Assembly (NCBI RefSeq): GCF_004681975.1
Contig: NZ_SMLK01000002.1
Span: forward strand, 673,132-737,131
From: Ramlibacter humi
GTDB taxonomy: Bacteria > Pseudomonadota > Gammaproteobacteria > Burkholderiales > Burkholderiaceae_C
Reading direction: 5' to 3'
Length of the DNA stretch: 64,000 bases
Shown here: positions 9,681-21,795 of the stretch, in pieces
Position numbering within the stretch: the stretch's first letter is position 1
Layout: the number at the start of each line of letters is the position of its first letter
Notes under the pieces: model-generated
Told to the model about the DNA's origin: nothing
The model's input: the letters and a program-made list of their open reading frames with translations, nothing else
Database searches by the model: none
Program-made: the position numbers and the translations under genes

Positions 9681-10835
9681 TCAAGCGTCGAGCAGGATGC
9701 GCAGCATGCGGCGGAGCGGCTCGGCCGCGCCCCACAGCAGCTGGTCGCCGATGGTGTACGCGCCAACATATTCCGGGCCCATCGCCATCTTGCGGACGCG
9801 GCCGACCGGGATGCCCAGCGTGCCGGTCACGGCCACGGGCGTCAGGTCCTTCATGGTGGCTTCGCGGGTGTTGGGCACCACACGCACCCACTCGTTGTCG
9901 GCGGCGATCATGGCTTCGAGGTCCGCCACCGGCACGTCCTTCTTCAGCTTGAAGGTCAGCGCCTGGCTGTGGCAGCGCATCGCGCCCACGCGCACGCAGA
10001 AGCCGTCCACCGGCACGGCCGGGGCGCTGAAGCCGGGACCCTGGCCCAGGATCTTGTTGGTCTCGGCGCCGGCCTTCCATTCCTCGCGCGACACGCCGCC
10101 GCCCAGGTCCTTGTCGATCCAGGGGATGAGCGAGCCGCCCAGCGGCACGCCGAAGTTCTCGGTCTCGGCGGCGGACATGGCCTGCTGGCGTGCCAGCACC
10201 TTGCGGTCGATTTCCAGGATGGCCGACTTCGGATCGTCCAGCAGCGCCTTCACTTCGCTGTTGAGCGTGCCGAACTGGGTGAGCAGCTCGCGCATGTGCT
10301 GCGCGCCGCCGCCGGAGGCGGCCTGGTAGGTCATGCTGCTCATCCACTCGACCAGGCCCGCCTTGTAGAGCGCGCCCACGCCCATCAGCATGCAGCTGAC
10401 CGTGCAGTTGCCGCCGATCCAGTTGCGGCCGCCCTTGGCCAGCGCGTTCTTGATCACCGGCAGGTTGACGGGGTCCAGGACGATGATCGCGTCGTCCTTC
10501 ATGCGCAGGGTGGACGCGGCGTCGATCCAGTGGCCGTTCCAGCCCGCGGCGCGCAGCTTGGGGAACACCTCGGTGGTGTAGTCGCCGCCCTGCGCCGTGA
10601 TGACGATGTCGCACTTCTTCAGCGCCTCGATGTCGAACGCGTCCTTCAGAGCGGACTCGTTCTTCGCCATGGCGGGCGCCTTGCCGCCGGCGTTGGAGGT
10701 GGAGAAGAAGACCGGCTCGATCAGGCCGAAGTCGCCTTCGGCCTGCATGCGGTCCATCAGGACCGAGCCGACCATGCCGCGCCAGCCGACCAGGCCGACC
10801 AGCGGTTGTTGTGCCTTGGAGAGTGCCATCGTCAT
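9681..10835 (-). CDS. asd: Aspartate-semialdehyde dehydrogenase
   Basis: Asd reduces aspartyl phosphate to aspartate semialdehyde with NADPH, feeding lysine/diaminopimelate, threonine and methionine synthesis. The 384-residue protein has the NADP-binding start [18 protein letters not shown] and the active-site cysteine near residue 140 in [19 protein letters not shown] matches the substrate-binding histidine region. ATG 10835 follows GAAAGG at a good distance; ATG 10829 is nearly as good. It lies 73 bases after leuB in the conserved leu-asd-fimV order. Confidence 0.96.
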   Translation of the reverse strand: MTMALSKAQQPLVGLVGWRGMVGSVLMDRMQAEGDFGLIEPVFFSTSNAGGKAPAMAKNESALKDAFDIEALKKCDIVITAQGGDYTTEVFPKLRAAGWNGHWIDAASTLRMKDDAIIVLDPVNLPVIKNALAKGGRNWIGGNCTVSCMLMGVGALYKAGLVEWMSSMTYQAASGGGAQHMRELLTQFGTLNSEVKALLDDPKSAILEIDRKVLARQQAMSAAETENFGVPLGGSLIPWIDKDLGGGVSREEWKAGAETNKILGQGPGFSAPAVPVDGFCVRVGAMRCHSQALTFKLKKDVPVADLEAMIAADNEWVRVVPNTREATMKDLTPVAVTGTLGIPVGRVRKMAMGPEYVGAYTIGDQLLWGAAEPLRRMLRILLDA

Positions 10836-10908
10836 ACGCCTTTCAGAAGAATCCTGGTTCCCCCGGCTCGTCTGAGCCCGGGGGAGGCGCGCGACGAACC
10901 GGAGCTTG

Positions 10909-12000
10909 CTAGCCCTTGGTGGTTTTCTTGGTGGTGATCGCGGCCACGACGGCATCACCCATCTCGCGGGTGCCGACCTTGGTCGTGCCTTCGGACCAGA
11001 TGTCCGCCGTGCGCAGGCCCTGCGCCAGCACGTGCTGGACCGCGGACTCGATACGGTCAGCGGCCTGGGGCTGGTTGAGGGAGAAGCGGAGCATCATGGC
11101 GGAAGACAGGATTGTAGCCAAAGGATTAGCTACCCCCTTGCCCGCGATGTCGGGCGCGCTGCCGTGGCTGGGCTCGTACAGCCCCTGGCTGCTGGCGTTC
11201 ATGCTGCCCGAGGGCAGCATGCCGATGCTGCCGGTGAGCATCGCGGCTTCGTCCGAGAGGATGTCACCGAACATGTTGCCGGTGACCACCACGTCGAAGA
11301 ACTTGGGCTGCTTCACCAGCTGCATCGCGGCGTTGTCCACGTACATGTGGTCCAGCTTGACGTCGGGGTAGTCCTTCGCGACCTCGGTGACCACGTCCTT
11401 CCACAGCTGGAAGGTTTCCAGCACGTTGGCCTTGTCCACGCTGGTCACGTGCTTGTTGCGCTTGCGCGCGGCCTCGAACGCGACGCGCGCGATGCGCTCG
11501 ATCTCCGGGCGCGAGTAGCGCATGGTGTCGAAAGCTTCCTCGGCGCCGGGGAAGTGCCCATCCGGCGCGGTGCGGCGGCCGCGCGGCGCGCCGAAGTAGA
11601 TGTCGCCGGTCAGCTCGCGGATGATGAGGATGTCCAGGCCCGCCACCAGTTCCGGCTTCAGGCTGGAAGCATGGGTCAGCTGCTCATAGCAGATGGCCGG
11701 GCGGAAGTTGGCGAACAGGCCCAGGTGCTTGCGCAGGCCCAGGATGGCCTGCTCGGGGCGCAATGCGCGCTCCAGCTTGTCGTACTTCCAGTCGCCCACG
11801 GCGCCGAACAGGATGGCGTCGGCGGCCTTGGCCAGCTTCAGCGTCGATTCGGGCAGCGGGTGGCCCGCGGCTTCGTATGCCGCGCCGCCGACGGGCGCGG
11901 TTTCCATCTCGAACTTCAGGTCGAGGACGTTCAGGACCTTGAGGGCCTCGGCGACGATTTCCGTGCCGATGCCATCGCCCGGCAGCACTGCGATCTTCAT
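10909..12000 (-). CDS. leuB: 3-isopropylmalate dehydrogenase
   Basis: LeuB oxidatively decarboxylates 3-isopropylmalate with NAD in leucine synthesis. At 363 residues it is the normal length. It starts [20 protein letters not shown]. The metal/substrate motif [12 protein letters not shown] and the NAD-binding [14 protein letters not shown] are both present. It follows leuD by 21 bases and precedes asd. Confidence 0.97.
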   Translation of the reverse strand: MKIAVLPGDGIGTEIVAEALKVLNVLDLKFEMETAPVGGAAYEAAGHPLPESTLKLAKAADAILFGAVGDWKYDKLERALRPEQAILGLRKHLGLFANFRPAICYEQLTHASSLKPELVAGLDILIIRELTGDIYFGAPRGRRTAPDGHFPGAEEAFDTMRYSRPEIERIARVAFEAARKRNKHVTSVDKANVLETFQLWKDVVTEVAKDYPDVKLDHMYVDNAAMQLVKQPKFFDVVVTGNMFGDILSDEAAMLTGSIGMLPSGSMNASSQGLYEPSHGSAPDIAGKGVANPLATILSSAMMLRFSLNQPQAADRIESAVQHVLAQGLRTADIWSEGTTKVGTREMGDAVVAAITTKKTTKG

Positions 12001-12021
12001 AGTCGTGTTCTTCGTTGAGCG

Positions 12022-12672
12022 TTAAGCGTTGAGCGTGTGCGCGAGCCAGGGCTTGGTGGCCAGGCGCTGGGCTTCGTAAGCCTTGATCTTGTCGGACTGG
12101 CGCAGCGTCAGGCCGATGTCGTCCAGGCCGTTCAGCAGGCAGTAGCGGCGGAACGGCTGCACCTCGAACGGAATGCGCTCGCCCTGCGGCGTGGTGACCA
12201 CCTGCCGGTCCAGGTCGATGGTGAGCTCGTAGCCGGGGAACGCGTTCACCTCGTCGAACAGCTTTGCGATGGTGGCCTCGGGCAGCACGATGGGCAGCAG
12301 GCCGTTCTTGAAGCTGTTGTTGAAGAAGATGTCGGCGAAGCTGGGCGCCAGGATGGCGCGGAACCCGTACTGGTCCAGCGCCCACGGCGCGTGCTCGCGC
12401 GAGGACCCGCAGCCGAAGTTCTTGCGCGCCAGCAGGATCGACGCGCCCTGGAAGCGCGGCTGGTTCAGCACGAAGTCGGGGTTGGGTTTGCGGCTGTCCG
12501 GGTCCTGGCCGGGATAGCCGGGATCGAGGTAGCGCCACTCGTCGAACAGGTTGGGCCCGAAGCCCGTCTTGCGGATCGACTTGAGGAACTGCTTGGGGAT
12601 GATCGCGTCGGTGTCGACGTTCTCGCGGTCCATCGGGGCGACCAGGCCCTTGTGCACGGTGAACTTCTTCAT
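12022..12672 (-). CDS. leuD: 3-isopropylmalate dehydratase small subunit
   Basis: LeuD is the swivelling small subunit that, with LeuC, isomerises 2-isopropylmalate to 3-isopropylmalate. The product has 216 residues and starts [28 protein letters not shown]. The conserved swivel loop reads [18 protein letters not shown] 12672 lies 8 bases after the leuC stop, which supports this start although the frame is open far upstream. Confidence 0.97.
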   Translation of the reverse strand: MKKFTVHKGLVAPMDRENVDTDAIIPKQFLKSIRKTGFGPNLFDEWRYLDPGYPGQDPDSRKPNPDFVLNQPRFQGASILLARKNFGCGSSREHAPWALDQYGFRAILAPSFADIFFNNSFKNGLLPIVLPEATIAKLFDEVNAFPGYELTIDLDRQVVTTPQGERIPFEVQPFRRYCLLNGLDDIGLTLRQSDKIKAYEAQRLATKPWLAHTLNA

Positions 12673-12680
12673 GGCGGTCC

Positions 12681-14102
12681 TCAGGCGAACTGGCGGATGT
12701 CGACGAAATGGCCGTGGATGGCCGCGGCGGCGGCCATCGCGGGGCTGACCAGGTGCGTGCGGCCGCCCGCGCCCTGCCGGCCCTCGAAGTTGCGGTTGCT
12801 GGTGGAAGCGCAGCGCTCGCCCGGCTCCAGCCGGTCGGCGTTCATCGCCAGGCACATGGAGCAGCCCGGCTCGCGCCATTCGAAGCCCGCGGCCTTGAAG
12901 ATGTCGTGCAGGCCTTCGCGCTCGGCCTGCGCCTTCACCTGGCCCGAGCCCGGCACCACCATCGCCACCTTGATGTTCCTCGCGACCTTCCGGCCCAGGC
13001 GCTTGACCACGGCGGCGGCTTCGCGCATGTCCTCGATGCGGCTGTTGGTGCACGAGCCGATGAACACCTTGTCCACGAAGATGTCGTTCATCGGCTTGCC
13101 CGGCTCCAGCGCCATGTAGGTCAGCGCGCGTTCGATGGCGCCGCGCTTGCTGGCGTCCTTTTCCTTGTCCGGATCGGGCACGCGGCCGTCGACGCCCAGC
13201 ACCATCTCGGGCGACGTGCCCCAGGTGACCTGCGGCACGATCTTCGTCGCGTCGAGTTCCACCACCGTGTCGAACTTCGCGTCCGGGTCGGAGTGCAGCG
13301 TGCGCCAGTAAGCCACCGCCTGGTCCCACTCCACGCCTTGCGGCGACAGCGGACGGCCCTGAAGGTACTCGATCGTCTTGTCGTCCACGCCCACCATGCC
13401 CGCGCGCGCACCGGCTTCGATGGCCATGTTGCACACCGTCATGCGGCCTTCCATGGTCAGCGCGCGGATCGCCGAGCCGACGAACTCGATGGTGTAGCCG
13501 GTGCCGCCCGCGGTGCCGATGCGCCCGATGATGGCCAGCACGATGTCCTTGGCGGTGACGCCGGGGGCGAGCTGGCCCTCGACCTTCACCAGCATGTTCT
13601 TCGCCTTCTTGGCCAGCAGCGTCTGCGTGGCCAGCACGTGTTCCACCTCGCTGGTGCCGATGCCGTGCGCCAGCGCGCCGAACGCGCCGTGCGTGGACGT
13701 GTGCGAGTCGCCGCACACCACCGTCATGCCCGGCAGCGTGGCGCCGTTCTCCGGCCCGATGACGTGCACGATGCCCTGGCGCTTCGAAAGGAACGGGAAG
13801 TAGGCCGCGGCGCCGAACTCCTCGATGTTCCTGTCCAGCGTGGTGATCTGCTCCTTGCTGATCGGGTCCTCGATGCCGTCGTAGCCGCGCTCCCAGCCGG
13901 TGGTGGGCGTGTTGTGGTCGGCGGTCGCGACGACCGAGCTGATGCGCCAGACCTTGCGGCCCGCTTCGCGCAGGCCCTCGAACGCCTGCGGGCTGGTGAC
14001 TTCGTGCACCAGGTGACGGTCGATGTAGAGGATGGCGGTGCCGTCTTCCTCGGTGTGGACGACGTGCTCGTCCCAGATCTTGTCGTAGAGGGTGCGTCCC
14101 AT
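12681..14102 (-). CDS. leuC: 3-isopropylmalate dehydratase large subunit
   Basis: LeuC is the [4Fe-4S] catalytic subunit of isopropylmalate isomerase. The 473-residue protein starts [15 protein letters not shown]. Cluster cysteines lie in [10 protein letters not shown] and in [10 protein letters not shown]. The motif [21 protein letters not shown] is typical of aconitase-fold enzymes. It heads leuC-leuD-leuB and lies 27 bases after the LysR-type regulator on the same strand. Confidence 0.97.
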   Translation of the reverse strand: MGRTLYDKIWDEHVVHTEEDGTAILYIDRHLVHEVTSPQAFEGLREAGRKVWRISSVVATADHNTPTTGWERGYDGIEDPISKEQITTLDRNIEEFGAAAYFPFLSKRQGIVHVIGPENGATLPGMTVVCGDSHTSTHGAFGALAHGIGTSEVEHVLATQTLLAKKAKNMLVKVEGQLAPGVTAKDIVLAIIGRIGTAGGTGYTIEFVGSAIRALTMEGRMTVCNMAIEAGARAGMVGVDDKTIEYLQGRPLSPQGVEWDQAVAYWRTLHSDPDAKFDTVVELDATKIVPQVTWGTSPEMVLGVDGRVPDPDKEKDASKRGAIERALTYMALEPGKPMNDIFVDKVFIGSCTNSRIEDMREAAAVVKRLGRKVARNIKVAMVVPGSGQVKAQAEREGLHDIFKAAGFEWREPGCSMCLAMNADRLEPGERCASTSNRNFEGRQGAGGRTHLVSPAMAAAAAIHGHFVDIRQFA

Positions 14103-14129
14103 GGCGTGCTTCCGGTGAAGGATGAAATT

Positions 14130-15074
14130 TTATCGGCGGGGTGTTTCCGCAGCCGCCGGCGGGGCCGCTGCGCAAAGGTGGTCCACGAGCAGGCGCGCCG
14201 TCACCGGCAGCGCCGCGAAATCGCGTGCCAGCACCTGCAACTCGCGCACGGCCCAGTCGTCCAGCAGCGGCACGGCACGCAGGTCGCCCATGTGGCGCAG
14301 CAGTTCGAAAGCGCGGTCCGGCGCCAGGCCCACGCCCAGGCCGTTGTGCACCATGCGGCACATCGCATCCAGGCCCGTGACGCGGAAGCGCAGGCGGATC
14401 GACTGCCCGGCTTCGGCGGAGGCGCGCCGCATCGCCAGGTAGATGGCGCTGGTGCCGTGCAGGCCCACGTGGTCCTCGTCCAGCGTCTCGGCGAAGCGGA
14501 TGCCCTCGCGGCCGGCGAAGCGGTGCGACGCGGGCACCACCAGCACCAGCCGGTCCTGCCGGTAGGCGCGCGCCTGCAGGCCGCGCGCATTCAGTTGCGG
14601 ATGGCAGATGCCGACATCGGCTTCGCCTTCCTGCACCGCGCGGATCACCTCGGTGCTGACGCGCTCTTCCAGGTCCAGCTTCACCTGGCCGTGGCGCGCC
14701 AGGAAGCTGGCCAGGTCCTCGGGCAGGAACTGCACGATGGCCGAGATGTTGGCGTGCACGCGCACGTGGCCCCGCACGCCCTGGGCGTACTCGCTCAGCT
14801 CGCCCTGCATCTTGTCCAGGCCAAACAGCATGGCGCGCGCGTGGTGCAGCAGCGTCTCGCCCGCGGGCGTCAGGTCCACGCCGCGCGCGTGGCGGTAGAG
14901 CAGGGGCGTTTCCAGCACGCCTTCCAGGTCCGACAGGCGCTTGCTCACGGCGGACGCGGCGATGCCTTCGCGCTCGGCGGCGCGGCCGATGGACCCGGTT
15001 TCGCAGACGGCGACGAACAGCTGCAGCGAAGTGAGGTCCAACCGGCGGGCAAGGCTTCGGTCGGCGGCGGACAT
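14130..15074 (-). CDS. LysR-family transcriptional regulator
   Basis: This 314-residue protein has an N-terminal winged helix ([21 protein letters not shown], then [13 protein letters not shown]) and a LysR effector-binding domain. ATG 15074 gives the usual distance between N-terminus and helix-turn-helix, so upstream in-frame codons are dropped. It stands just upstream of leuC on the same strand; that position suggests control of, or read-through into, leuCDB but does not prove it. Many members of this subtype also act on divergent genes, here the BON-domain gene at 15247. The effector is unknown. Confidence 0.92.
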   Translation of the reverse strand: MSAADRSLARRLDLTSLQLFVAVCETGSIGRAAEREGIAASAVSKRLSDLEGVLETPLLYRHARGVDLTPAGETLLHHARAMLFGLDKMQGELSEYAQGVRGHVRVHANISAIVQFLPEDLASFLARHGQVKLDLEERVSTEVIRAVQEGEADVGICHPQLNARGLQARAYRQDRLVLVVPASHRFAGREGIRFAETLDEDHVGLHGTSAIYLAMRRASAEAGQSIRLRFRVTGLDAMCRMVHNGLGVGLAPDRAFELLRHMGDLRAVPLLDDWAVRELQVLARDFAALPVTARLLVDHLCAAAPPAAAETPRR

Positions 15075-15246
15075 GAGGGAGAGGCTTCGTATTCGGCGAA
15101 GAAGTCTTGGATTATCGAGCCCATGGACGGCGCAGCCATCGTGGATGGCGACGGCTGGGCGCCAAGTCCGCGAGGCCGGAGACCGTCCGTTTCCGCCATT
15201 GACGCCGCCGCTGCCGGCGGCAAGATGCGGCCCGCAAGGAGATTCC

Positions 15247-15729
15247 ATGGTCAAGAAGAGCACCGCCGCGCTGCTGGCCGCCCTGGCCCTCGCCGCCGGC
15301 GCGCAGGAAAAGCGCAACTGGTTCGACGACCCCTTCGTCCAGGTGACCTCGGCGATGCCGGGCTGCCCCGTGCCCGCGCCGCCGGGCATGACCGAGGAGC
15401 AGATGCGCAAGGAAGCGCACGTGCGGGCGCAGCACGGCACCAGTTGCTACCGCGTGGGCCGTTGCCGCCTGCCCAACTCGTACCTGTACGACAAGGAACT
15501 GATCCCGCGCGTGGCGCAGTACATCCGCATGGACGGCCGCTTCGACGACAGCAGTGTGTGGGTGCTGGGCGAGCGGCGCCTGGTCACGCTGATGGGGTGC
15601 GTGCGGACCCAGGAAGAAGCCGACGCGATGGAGAAGACGGTGCTGCTGGTGGACGACGTGATGGGCGTCATCAACTACCTCAGCGTCGGCACGGCGGCCA
15701 AGCCGCGCTACGAAGTCGCGAAGCCCTGA
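15247..15729 (+). CDS. Exported BON-domain protein
   Basis: The 160-residue product starts at ATG 15247 behind AAGGAG. A signal peptide covers about residues 1-19 (MVKKSTAALLAALALAAGA). The mature part contains a short cysteine-bearing region (GTSCYRVGRCRLPNS). A BON-like fold follows, with VAQYIRMDGRFDDSSVWVLGE and ending in VLLVDDVMGVINYLSV. BON domains bind phospholipid or peptidoglycan in the periplasm, but this protein's exact role is not known. It faces the LysR gene and ends at a bidirectional terminator shared with gltA. Confidence 0.75.
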   Translation: MVKKSTAALLAALALAAGAQEKRNWFDDPFVQVTSAMPGCPVPAPPGMTEEQMRKEAHVRAQHGTSCYRVGRCRLPNSYLYDKELIPRVAQYIRMDGRFDDSSVWVLGERRLVTLMGCVRTQEEADAMEKTVLLVDDVMGVINYLSVGTAAKPRYEVAKP

Positions 15730-15734
15730 ATGAG

Positions 15735-15758
15735 AAAGGCCCGCCGAAGCGGGCCTTT
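15735..15758. terminator. Bidirectional intrinsic terminator between the BON gene and gltA
   Basis: AAAGGCCCG (15735-15743) and CGGGCCTTT (15750-15758) form a perfect 9-bp stem around the loop CCGAAG. A short T-rich run follows on each strand. It starts 6 bases after the BON gene and lies 21 bases beyond the gltA stop. Confidence 0.8.
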
Positions 15759-15778
15759 GTTCGCGGGCAGCGAGCCGA

Positions 15779-17089
15779 TCAGCGCTGGGCGATGGGCTTG
15801 ACGTCGCGCTTGGTGGCGCCGGTGAACAGCTGGCGCGGACGGCCGATCTTGTACTCGGGGTCGCCCAGCATCTCGTTGAGCTGCGCGATCCAGCCCACGG
15901 TGCGGGCCAGCGCGAAGATGCCGGTGAACAGGCTCACCGGGATGCCGATGGCGCGCTGCACGATGCCCGAGTAGAAGTCCACGTTCGGGTACAGCTTGCG
16001 CGAGACGAAGTATTCGTCTTCCAGCGCGATCTTCTCCAGCGACATGGCCAGCTTGAACAGCGGGTCGTTCTGCAGGCCCAGTTCCTGCAGCACTTCGTGG
16101 CAGGTCTCGCGCATCAGCTTGGCGCGCGGGTCGTAGTTCTTGTACACGCGGTGGCCGAAACCCATCAGCTTGATGCCGGAGTTCTTGTCCTTCACCTGCT
16201 TGATGAACTCGCCGATCTTCTCTACGCCGCCGGCCTTCTGGATGTCTTCCAGCATGTTCAGCGCCGCCTCGTTGGCGCCGCCGTGCGCGGGGCCCCACAG
16301 GCACGCCACACCGGCCGCGATGGCCGCGAACGGGTTGGTGCCCGAGCTGCCGCACAGGCGCACGGTGGAGGTGGACGCGTTCTGCTCGTGGTCGGCGTGA
16401 AGGATGAAGATGCGGTCCATCGCGCGCACCAGCACGTCGTTGGGCTGGTAGTCCTCGCACGGCGTGGCGAACATCATGCGCATGAAGTTCGCCGTGTACG
16501 ACAGGTCGTTCTTCGGGTACATGTACGGCTGGCCGACGCCGTACTTGTAGGCCATGGCCACCAGCGTGGGCATCTTGGCGATCAGGCGGATCGCCGCGAT
16601 CTCGCGGTGCTCGGGGTTATTGATGTCGGTGCTGTCGTGATAGAAGGCCGACAGGGCGCCCACCAGGCCGGTCATCACCGCCATCGGGTGCGCGTCGCGG
16701 CGGAAGCCCCGCAGGAAGAACTGCATCTGCTCGTTCACCATCGTGTGCATGGTGACGGTGCGCGTGAACTTCTCCTTCTGCTGGGCGTTGGGCAGCTCGC
16801 CGTACAGCAGCAGGTGGCAGGTTTCCAGGAAGTCGCACTGGGTGGCCAGCTGCTCGATGGGGTAGCCGCGGTACAGCAGCTCGCCCTTGTCGCCGTCGAT
16901 GTACGTGATGGTCGACTGGCACGACGCCGTGGACATGAAGCCCGGGTCGTACGTGAACATGCCGGTCTGCGCGTACAGCTTGCGGATGTCGATGACGTCC
17001 GGGCCGATGGTGCCCTTGTAGACGGGCAGCTCGACGTTGGGGCTGCCGTTGCTGAACGACAGGGTGGCTTTGTTGTCGGCGAGTTTCAT
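15779..17089 (-). CDS. gltA: Citrate synthase
   Basis: GltA condenses oxaloacetate and acetyl-CoA to citrate. The 436-residue type II enzyme has the catalytic histidine in [12 protein letters not shown] and a second histidine region [14 protein letters not shown]; the C-terminus reads [15 protein letters not shown]. It follows sdhE and sdhB on the minus strand, the usual betaproteobacterial arrangement. It is the last gene of the sdhCDAB-sdhE-gltA series and ends at a hairpin terminator. Confidence 0.98.
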   Translation of the reverse strand: MKLADNKATLSFSNGSPNVELPVYKGTIGPDVIDIRKLYAQTGMFTYDPGFMSTASCQSTITYIDGDKGELLYRGYPIEQLATQCDFLETCHLLLYGELPNAQQKEKFTRTVTMHTMVNEQMQFFLRGFRRDAHPMAVMTGLVGALSAFYHDSTDINNPEHREIAAIRLIAKMPTLVAMAYKYGVGQPYMYPKNDLSYTANFMRMMFATPCEDYQPNDVLVRAMDRIFILHADHEQNASTSTVRLCGSSGTNPFAAIAAGVACLWGPAHGGANEAALNMLEDIQKAGGVEKIGEFIKQVKDKNSGIKLMGFGHRVYKNYDPRAKLMRETCHEVLQELGLQNDPLFKLAMSLEKIALEDEYFVSRKLYPNVDFYSGIVQRAIGIPVSLFTGIFALARTVGWIAQLNEMLGDPEYKIGRPRQLFTGATKRDVKPIAQR

Positions 17090-17115
17090 TTCGGGATTTC
17101 CTTCACGTCAATCGT

Positions 17116-17382
17116 TCAGCGCTCGCGCAGGCGGGACAGCAGGTCCTTCACCTCGGGGCGGTCGAGCTCGCCGGCCGGTTCGCGGCGGCGCAGCAGCAGG
17201 TCCATCAGGTCGTTGTCCGGCAGCTGCATCATTTCCTCGAGCACCACGCCCTGGCGGGGCGTGATGGCGCCGCCGTGGCGGGCGAAGAAGCGCTCGAGGA
17301 ACAGGTCGTTCTCCAGCAGGCCGCGGCGGCAGCGCCAGCGCAGCTTGCCCAGCGCATGTTCGTCCAGCACCGCCTCGGCCAT
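17116..17382 (-). CDS. sdhE: Succinate dehydrogenase FAD assembly factor SdhE family protein
   Basis: The 88-residue protein belongs to the SdhE/YgfY (Sdh5) family, which promotes covalent FAD attachment to SdhA. The hallmark RGLLENDLFLERFF region near residues 20-35 corresponds to the family's RGxxExD motif, and PDNDLMDLLL follows. ATG 17382 lies 8 bases after the sdhB stop. Its place between sdhB and gltA fits the assembly role. Confidence 0.93.
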   Translation of the reverse strand: MAEAVLDEHALGKLRWRCRRGLLENDLFLERFFARHGGAITPRQGVVLEEMMQLPDNDLMDLLLRRREPAGELDRPEVKDLLSRLRER

Positions 17383-17390
17383 GTGCGCGC

Positions 17391-18095
17391 TCAGACGGCC
17401 CGGCGGACCATCAGCTCCTTGATCTTGCCGATGGCCGCCGTGGGGTTCAGGCCCTTGGGACAGACGTCGGTGCAGTTCATGATGGTGTGGCAGCGGAACA
17501 GGCGGTACGGGTCCTCGAGGTTGTCGAGGCGCTCGGCGGTCGCCTGGTCGCGGCTGTCGGCGATGAAGCGGTAGGCCTGAAGCAGGCCGGCGGGGCCGAC
17601 GAACTTGTCCGGGTTCCACCAGAAGCTGGGGCAGCTGGTGGAGCAGCTGGCGCACAGGATGCACTCGTACAGGCCGTTGAGCTCCTCGCGCTCCTCGGGC
17701 GACTGCAGCCGCTCCTTCTCGGGCGGGATGGAGTCGTTGACCAGGTACGGCTTGATCGAGTGGTACTGCTTGAAGAAGTCGGTCATGTCCACGATCAGGT
17801 CACGGACCACCGGCAGGCCGGGCAGCGGCTTCAGGACGATGGGGTCCTTCAGCGTGCGCATGTTCGTCAGGCAGGCCAGGCCGTTCTTGCCGTTGATGTT
17901 CATGGCGTCGGAGCCGCACACGCCTTCGCGGCAGGAGCGCCGGAAGGACAGGCTGGGATCCACGGCCTTGAGTTTCATCAGGGCGTCCAGCAGCATGCGC
18001 TCGTTGCCCTCGAGCTCGATCTCCACCGTCTGCATGTACGGCTTCGCGTCCTTGTCGGGGTCGTAGCGGTAGATCTGGAAAGTGCGCTTCTGCAT
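17391..18095 (-). CDS. sdhB: Succinate dehydrogenase iron-sulfur subunit
   Basis: SdhB carries the three iron-sulfur clusters that pass electrons from SdhA to quinone. The 234-residue protein has the [2Fe-2S] motif [22 protein letters not shown] and the C-terminal ferredoxin-type cysteines in [18 protein letters not shown] and [17 protein letters not shown]. It follows sdhA by 65 bases and is followed by sdhE. Confidence 0.98.
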   Translation of the reverse strand: MQKRTFQIYRYDPDKDAKPYMQTVEIELEGNERMLLDALMKLKAVDPSLSFRRSCREGVCGSDAMNINGKNGLACLTNMRTLKDPIVLKPLPGLPVVRDLIVDMTDFFKQYHSIKPYLVNDSIPPEKERLQSPEEREELNGLYECILCASCSTSCPSFWWNPDKFVGPAGLLQAYRFIADSRDQATAERLDNLEDPYRLFRCHTIMNCTDVCPKGLNPTAAIGKIKELMVRRAV

Positions 18096-18160
18096 ATGTC
18101 GGTTCGATCTAATTTAGATGTTCGCGTGCCAGCGTGGAAGTACGTAGGAGAACCTAGTTC

Positions 18161-19969
<1,809 letters not shown>

Positions 19970-19982
19970 TGCGGTCGGGCCC

Positions 19983-20369
19983 TCAGATGCGCCAGAGCAC
20001 TTGAACGGCCCAGCCGGCGCAGCCGGTGAGCCAGACGATCACGAACACCTGCAGCGCGAGCCGCAGGAACACGGGCTTGATGTAGTCCATCAGCACGTCG
20101 CGCATGCCCACCCACACGTGCCACAGCAGCGCCGCGATCACGGAGAAGGTGAGCACCTTCATCCACTGGGCGGCGAAGATGCCGGCCCACTTGTCGTAGC
20201 CGATCGGGCCGCGCGTGAGCAGCAGCTGGGCCAGCACGATGACGGTGAAGAGGGCCATCAGCACGGCGGTGACGCGCTGGCTGAGCCAGTCGCGCATGCC
20301 GTAGTGGGCGCCGACGACGGTGCGGCGCGAGCCGTAGTTCACCGGGCCTTGTGTCTTGGAAACGCTCAT
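19983..20369 (-). CDS. sdhD: Succinate dehydrogenase membrane anchor subunit
   Basis: SdhD, with SdhC, anchors the complex and helps form the quinone/heme b site. The 128-residue product has three membrane helices, starting with AVLMALFTVIVLAQLLL and VLTFSVIAALLWHVWVGMRD. The histidine in LLWHVWVGMRDVLMDY is the likely heme ligand. It starts MSVSKTQGPVNYGSRR, 16 bases after sdhC. Confidence 0.95.
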   Translation of the reverse strand: MSVSKTQGPVNYGSRRTVVGAHYGMRDWLSQRVTAVLMALFTVIVLAQLLLTRGPIGYDKWAGIFAAQWMKVLTFSVIAALLWHVWVGMRDVLMDYIKPVFLRLALQVFVIVWLTGCAGWAVQVLWRI

Positions 20370-20385
20370 CTTGTTGTCCCGGTTC

Positions 20386-20820
20386 TCAGTACACGCCGAA
20401 CAGCTTCAGGCCCAGCAGCACGGTGAGCACCAGGCTGATGGCCAGCGTGGCCTTGGCCGACGTGCCGCCGAACTCCTTGCTTACCGCCTTGTGGCTGACG
20501 TCCATCCACAGGTGGCGGATGCCGGCGGTGAAGTGGTGCAGGTAGGCCCAGATCAGCGCCAGCACCACCAGCTTGGTGAACCAGCCCGGCACGAAGCCGA
20601 TGCCCGCGTTGAACGCGGAGCGGAACCGCGCGTAGGAGATCTCGGAGGAGAGGGAGGTGTCGAACATCCAGAGGATGAACGGCAGCAGCGCGAACATGAG
20701 CACGCCGCTGACGCGGTGGAGGATCGAGACCCAGCCGGCCGCCGGCAGGCGGTAGGTGGGGAGATCGCGCAGGGCGTTGATGTTCCGGAATTCCGGCCGC
20801 TGCTTCTGGGCAACTGTCAT
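20386..20820 (-). CDS. sdhC: Succinate dehydrogenase cytochrome b556 subunit
   Basis: SdhC is the cytochrome b subunit. The 144-residue product starts MTVAQKQRPEFRNINAL. The motif SILHRVSGVLMF includes the family signature H-R-x-S-G, and the heme-ligand histidine region is YLHHFTAGIRHLWMD. Three membrane helices are visible. ATG 20820 gives the usual N-terminus; an in-frame TTG 51 bases upstream is less likely. It is the first gene of the sdh operon and follows the GntR gene by 129 bases. Confidence 0.96.
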   Translation of the reverse strand: MTVAQKQRPEFRNINALRDLPTYRLPAAGWVSILHRVSGVLMFALLPFILWMFDTSLSSEISYARFRSAFNAGIGFVPGWFTKLVVLALIWAYLHHFTAGIRHLWMDVSHKAVSKEFGGTSAKATLAISLVLTVLLGLKLFGVY

Positions 20821-20877
20821 GAAGGTGGCTTTCTGGCGTGGTGCGGGATCGCCGTCCTGTTCGACGGACAACCAGAA

Positions 20878-20905
20878 ATTCTATTGCAACGCAACAACCT
20901 GACAC
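20878..20905 (-). promoter_or_regulatory. Possible promoter of sdhCDAB
   Basis: On the minus strand GTGTCA (20905-20900) is followed after 16 bases by TAGAAT (20883-20878), 57 bases ahead of the sdhC ATG. The -10 is good and the -35 poor, so activation or a different start is possible. The block is the only AT-rich patch in the gap between the GntR gene and sdhC. Confidence 0.35.
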
Positions 20906-20949
20906 GGAGGTTGCAAGGTACCTGACAGTGGCGCTGCGCGATGCGCGCG

Positions 20950-21738
20950 TCAGCTGAGTTCGTTGCGGTAGTGCCGGTCGCCGGTCAGGTACAGACCACG
21001 CCGCAGTTCCATGGGCACGTCGTTGTATGTGAACGCGATACGTTCGACTGACAGCAGGGGCGTTCCCGGCGCGACCTTGAGGAGTTTCGCCTGCGTGTCG
21101 TCGGCCGCGACGGCGCGCAGCCTTTCTTCCGCGCGCACCATGCGCACGCCGAACTCGAGCTCGAACATCGCGTACGTCGGGCCCTGGTAGTCCGCCATCT
21201 GCTCGGCGGTCAGGCCCTTGAACGCGACGCCGGGCAGCCACAGGTCTTCCAGGATGGTGGGCACGCCGTTGAATGCGAGCACGCGGCGCACCTGCACCAC
21301 CGGATCGGCCGTGCGCAGCCCGAGCGCGCGCGCCACCTCGGCGCTGGCGCGGGTGCGGCGGCACTCCAGGATGCTGCGGTCGGCCGGCGCTTCGGAGCCG
21401 CGCTCGCCGGCATCGGGCACCAGCCGCAGGAAGCGGTACTGCACGTGCTGTTCGGCATGCGTGGCGACGAAAGTGCCCTTGCCCTGGCGGCGCACCAGCA
21501 GGTTTTCCGAGGCCAGCTCGTCGATGGCCTTGCGCACGGTGCCCTGGCTGACGCGGAAGCGCGCCGCCAGGTCCATCTCGCTGGGGATGGCCTCGCCCGG
21601 CTTCCACTCGCCCGCTTCCAGGCTCTGCAGGATCAGGGCCTTGATCTGCTGGTAGAGCGGGCTGAACGACGGCGCGGCCGGGGCCGCCGCGGTTTCCGCG
21701 GCGTCGTCCAGGGGGTTGGAGGCGGGCATGAGGCTCAT
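20950..21738 (-). CDS. GntR-family regulator with UTRA ligand domain, upstream of the TCA genes
   Basis: The 262-residue protein has a GntR winged helix at about residues 25-95 (YQQIKALILQSLEAGEWKPGE, PSEMDLAARFRVSQGTVRKAI) ending with RRQGKGTFV. A HutC/UTRA effector domain then ends VERIAFTYNDVPMELRRGLYLTG. It lies directly upstream of sdhCDAB on the same strand and opposite mdh, so it is a strong candidate regulator of TCA genes. A perfect 12-bp palindrome lies 5 bases upstream of its ATG and suggests autoregulation. ATG 21729 is an alternative start that would leave more leader. The effector is not known; an organic acid is a reasonable guess. Confidence 0.92.
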   Translation of the reverse strand: MSLMPASNPLDDAAETAAAPAAPSFSPLYQQIKALILQSLEAGEWKPGEAIPSEMDLAARFRVSQGTVRKAIDELASENLLVRRQGKGTFVATHAEQHVQYRFLRLVPDAGERGSEAPADRSILECRRTRASAEVARALGLRTADPVVQVRRVLAFNGVPTILEDLWLPGVAFKGLTAEQMADYQGPTYAMFELEFGVRMVRAEERLRAVAADDTQAKLLKVAPGTPLLSVERIAFTYNDVPMELRRGLYLTGDRHYRNELS

Positions 21739-21742
21739 GATA

Positions 21743-21754
21743 TCTTATATAAGA
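21743..21754. promoter_or_regulatory. Perfect palindrome, candidate GntR operator
   Basis: TCTTATATAAGA is its own reverse complement and sits between the GntR start and the mdh promoter. An extra half-site ATAAGAC follows at 21756-21762. The AT-rich palindrome with A/T core has the size and symmetry expected for GntR-family operators. The identical 12-mer recurs at 44070-44081. Confidence 0.55.
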
Positions 21755-21765
21755 CATAAGACAAA

Positions 21766-21795
21766 TTGACCCTGGGGCATGCGAAGGGGTACACT
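21766..21795 (+). promoter_or_regulatory. Probable sigma-70 promoter of mdh
   Basis: TTGACC (21766-21771) is followed after 18 bases by TACACT (21790-21795). The -35 begins 11 bases after the end of the palindrome at 21743-21754, so a repressor there could block polymerase. It predicts an mdh leader of about 120 bases, which contains a GC-rich dyad (GGGCTGCAGCCC). Confidence 0.55.

Noticed and set aside
12708-15974. 1088-residue plus-strand frame across leuC and the LysR gene
   Set aside because: It covers several confidently assigned genes and intergenic DNA and has no recognisable domain.
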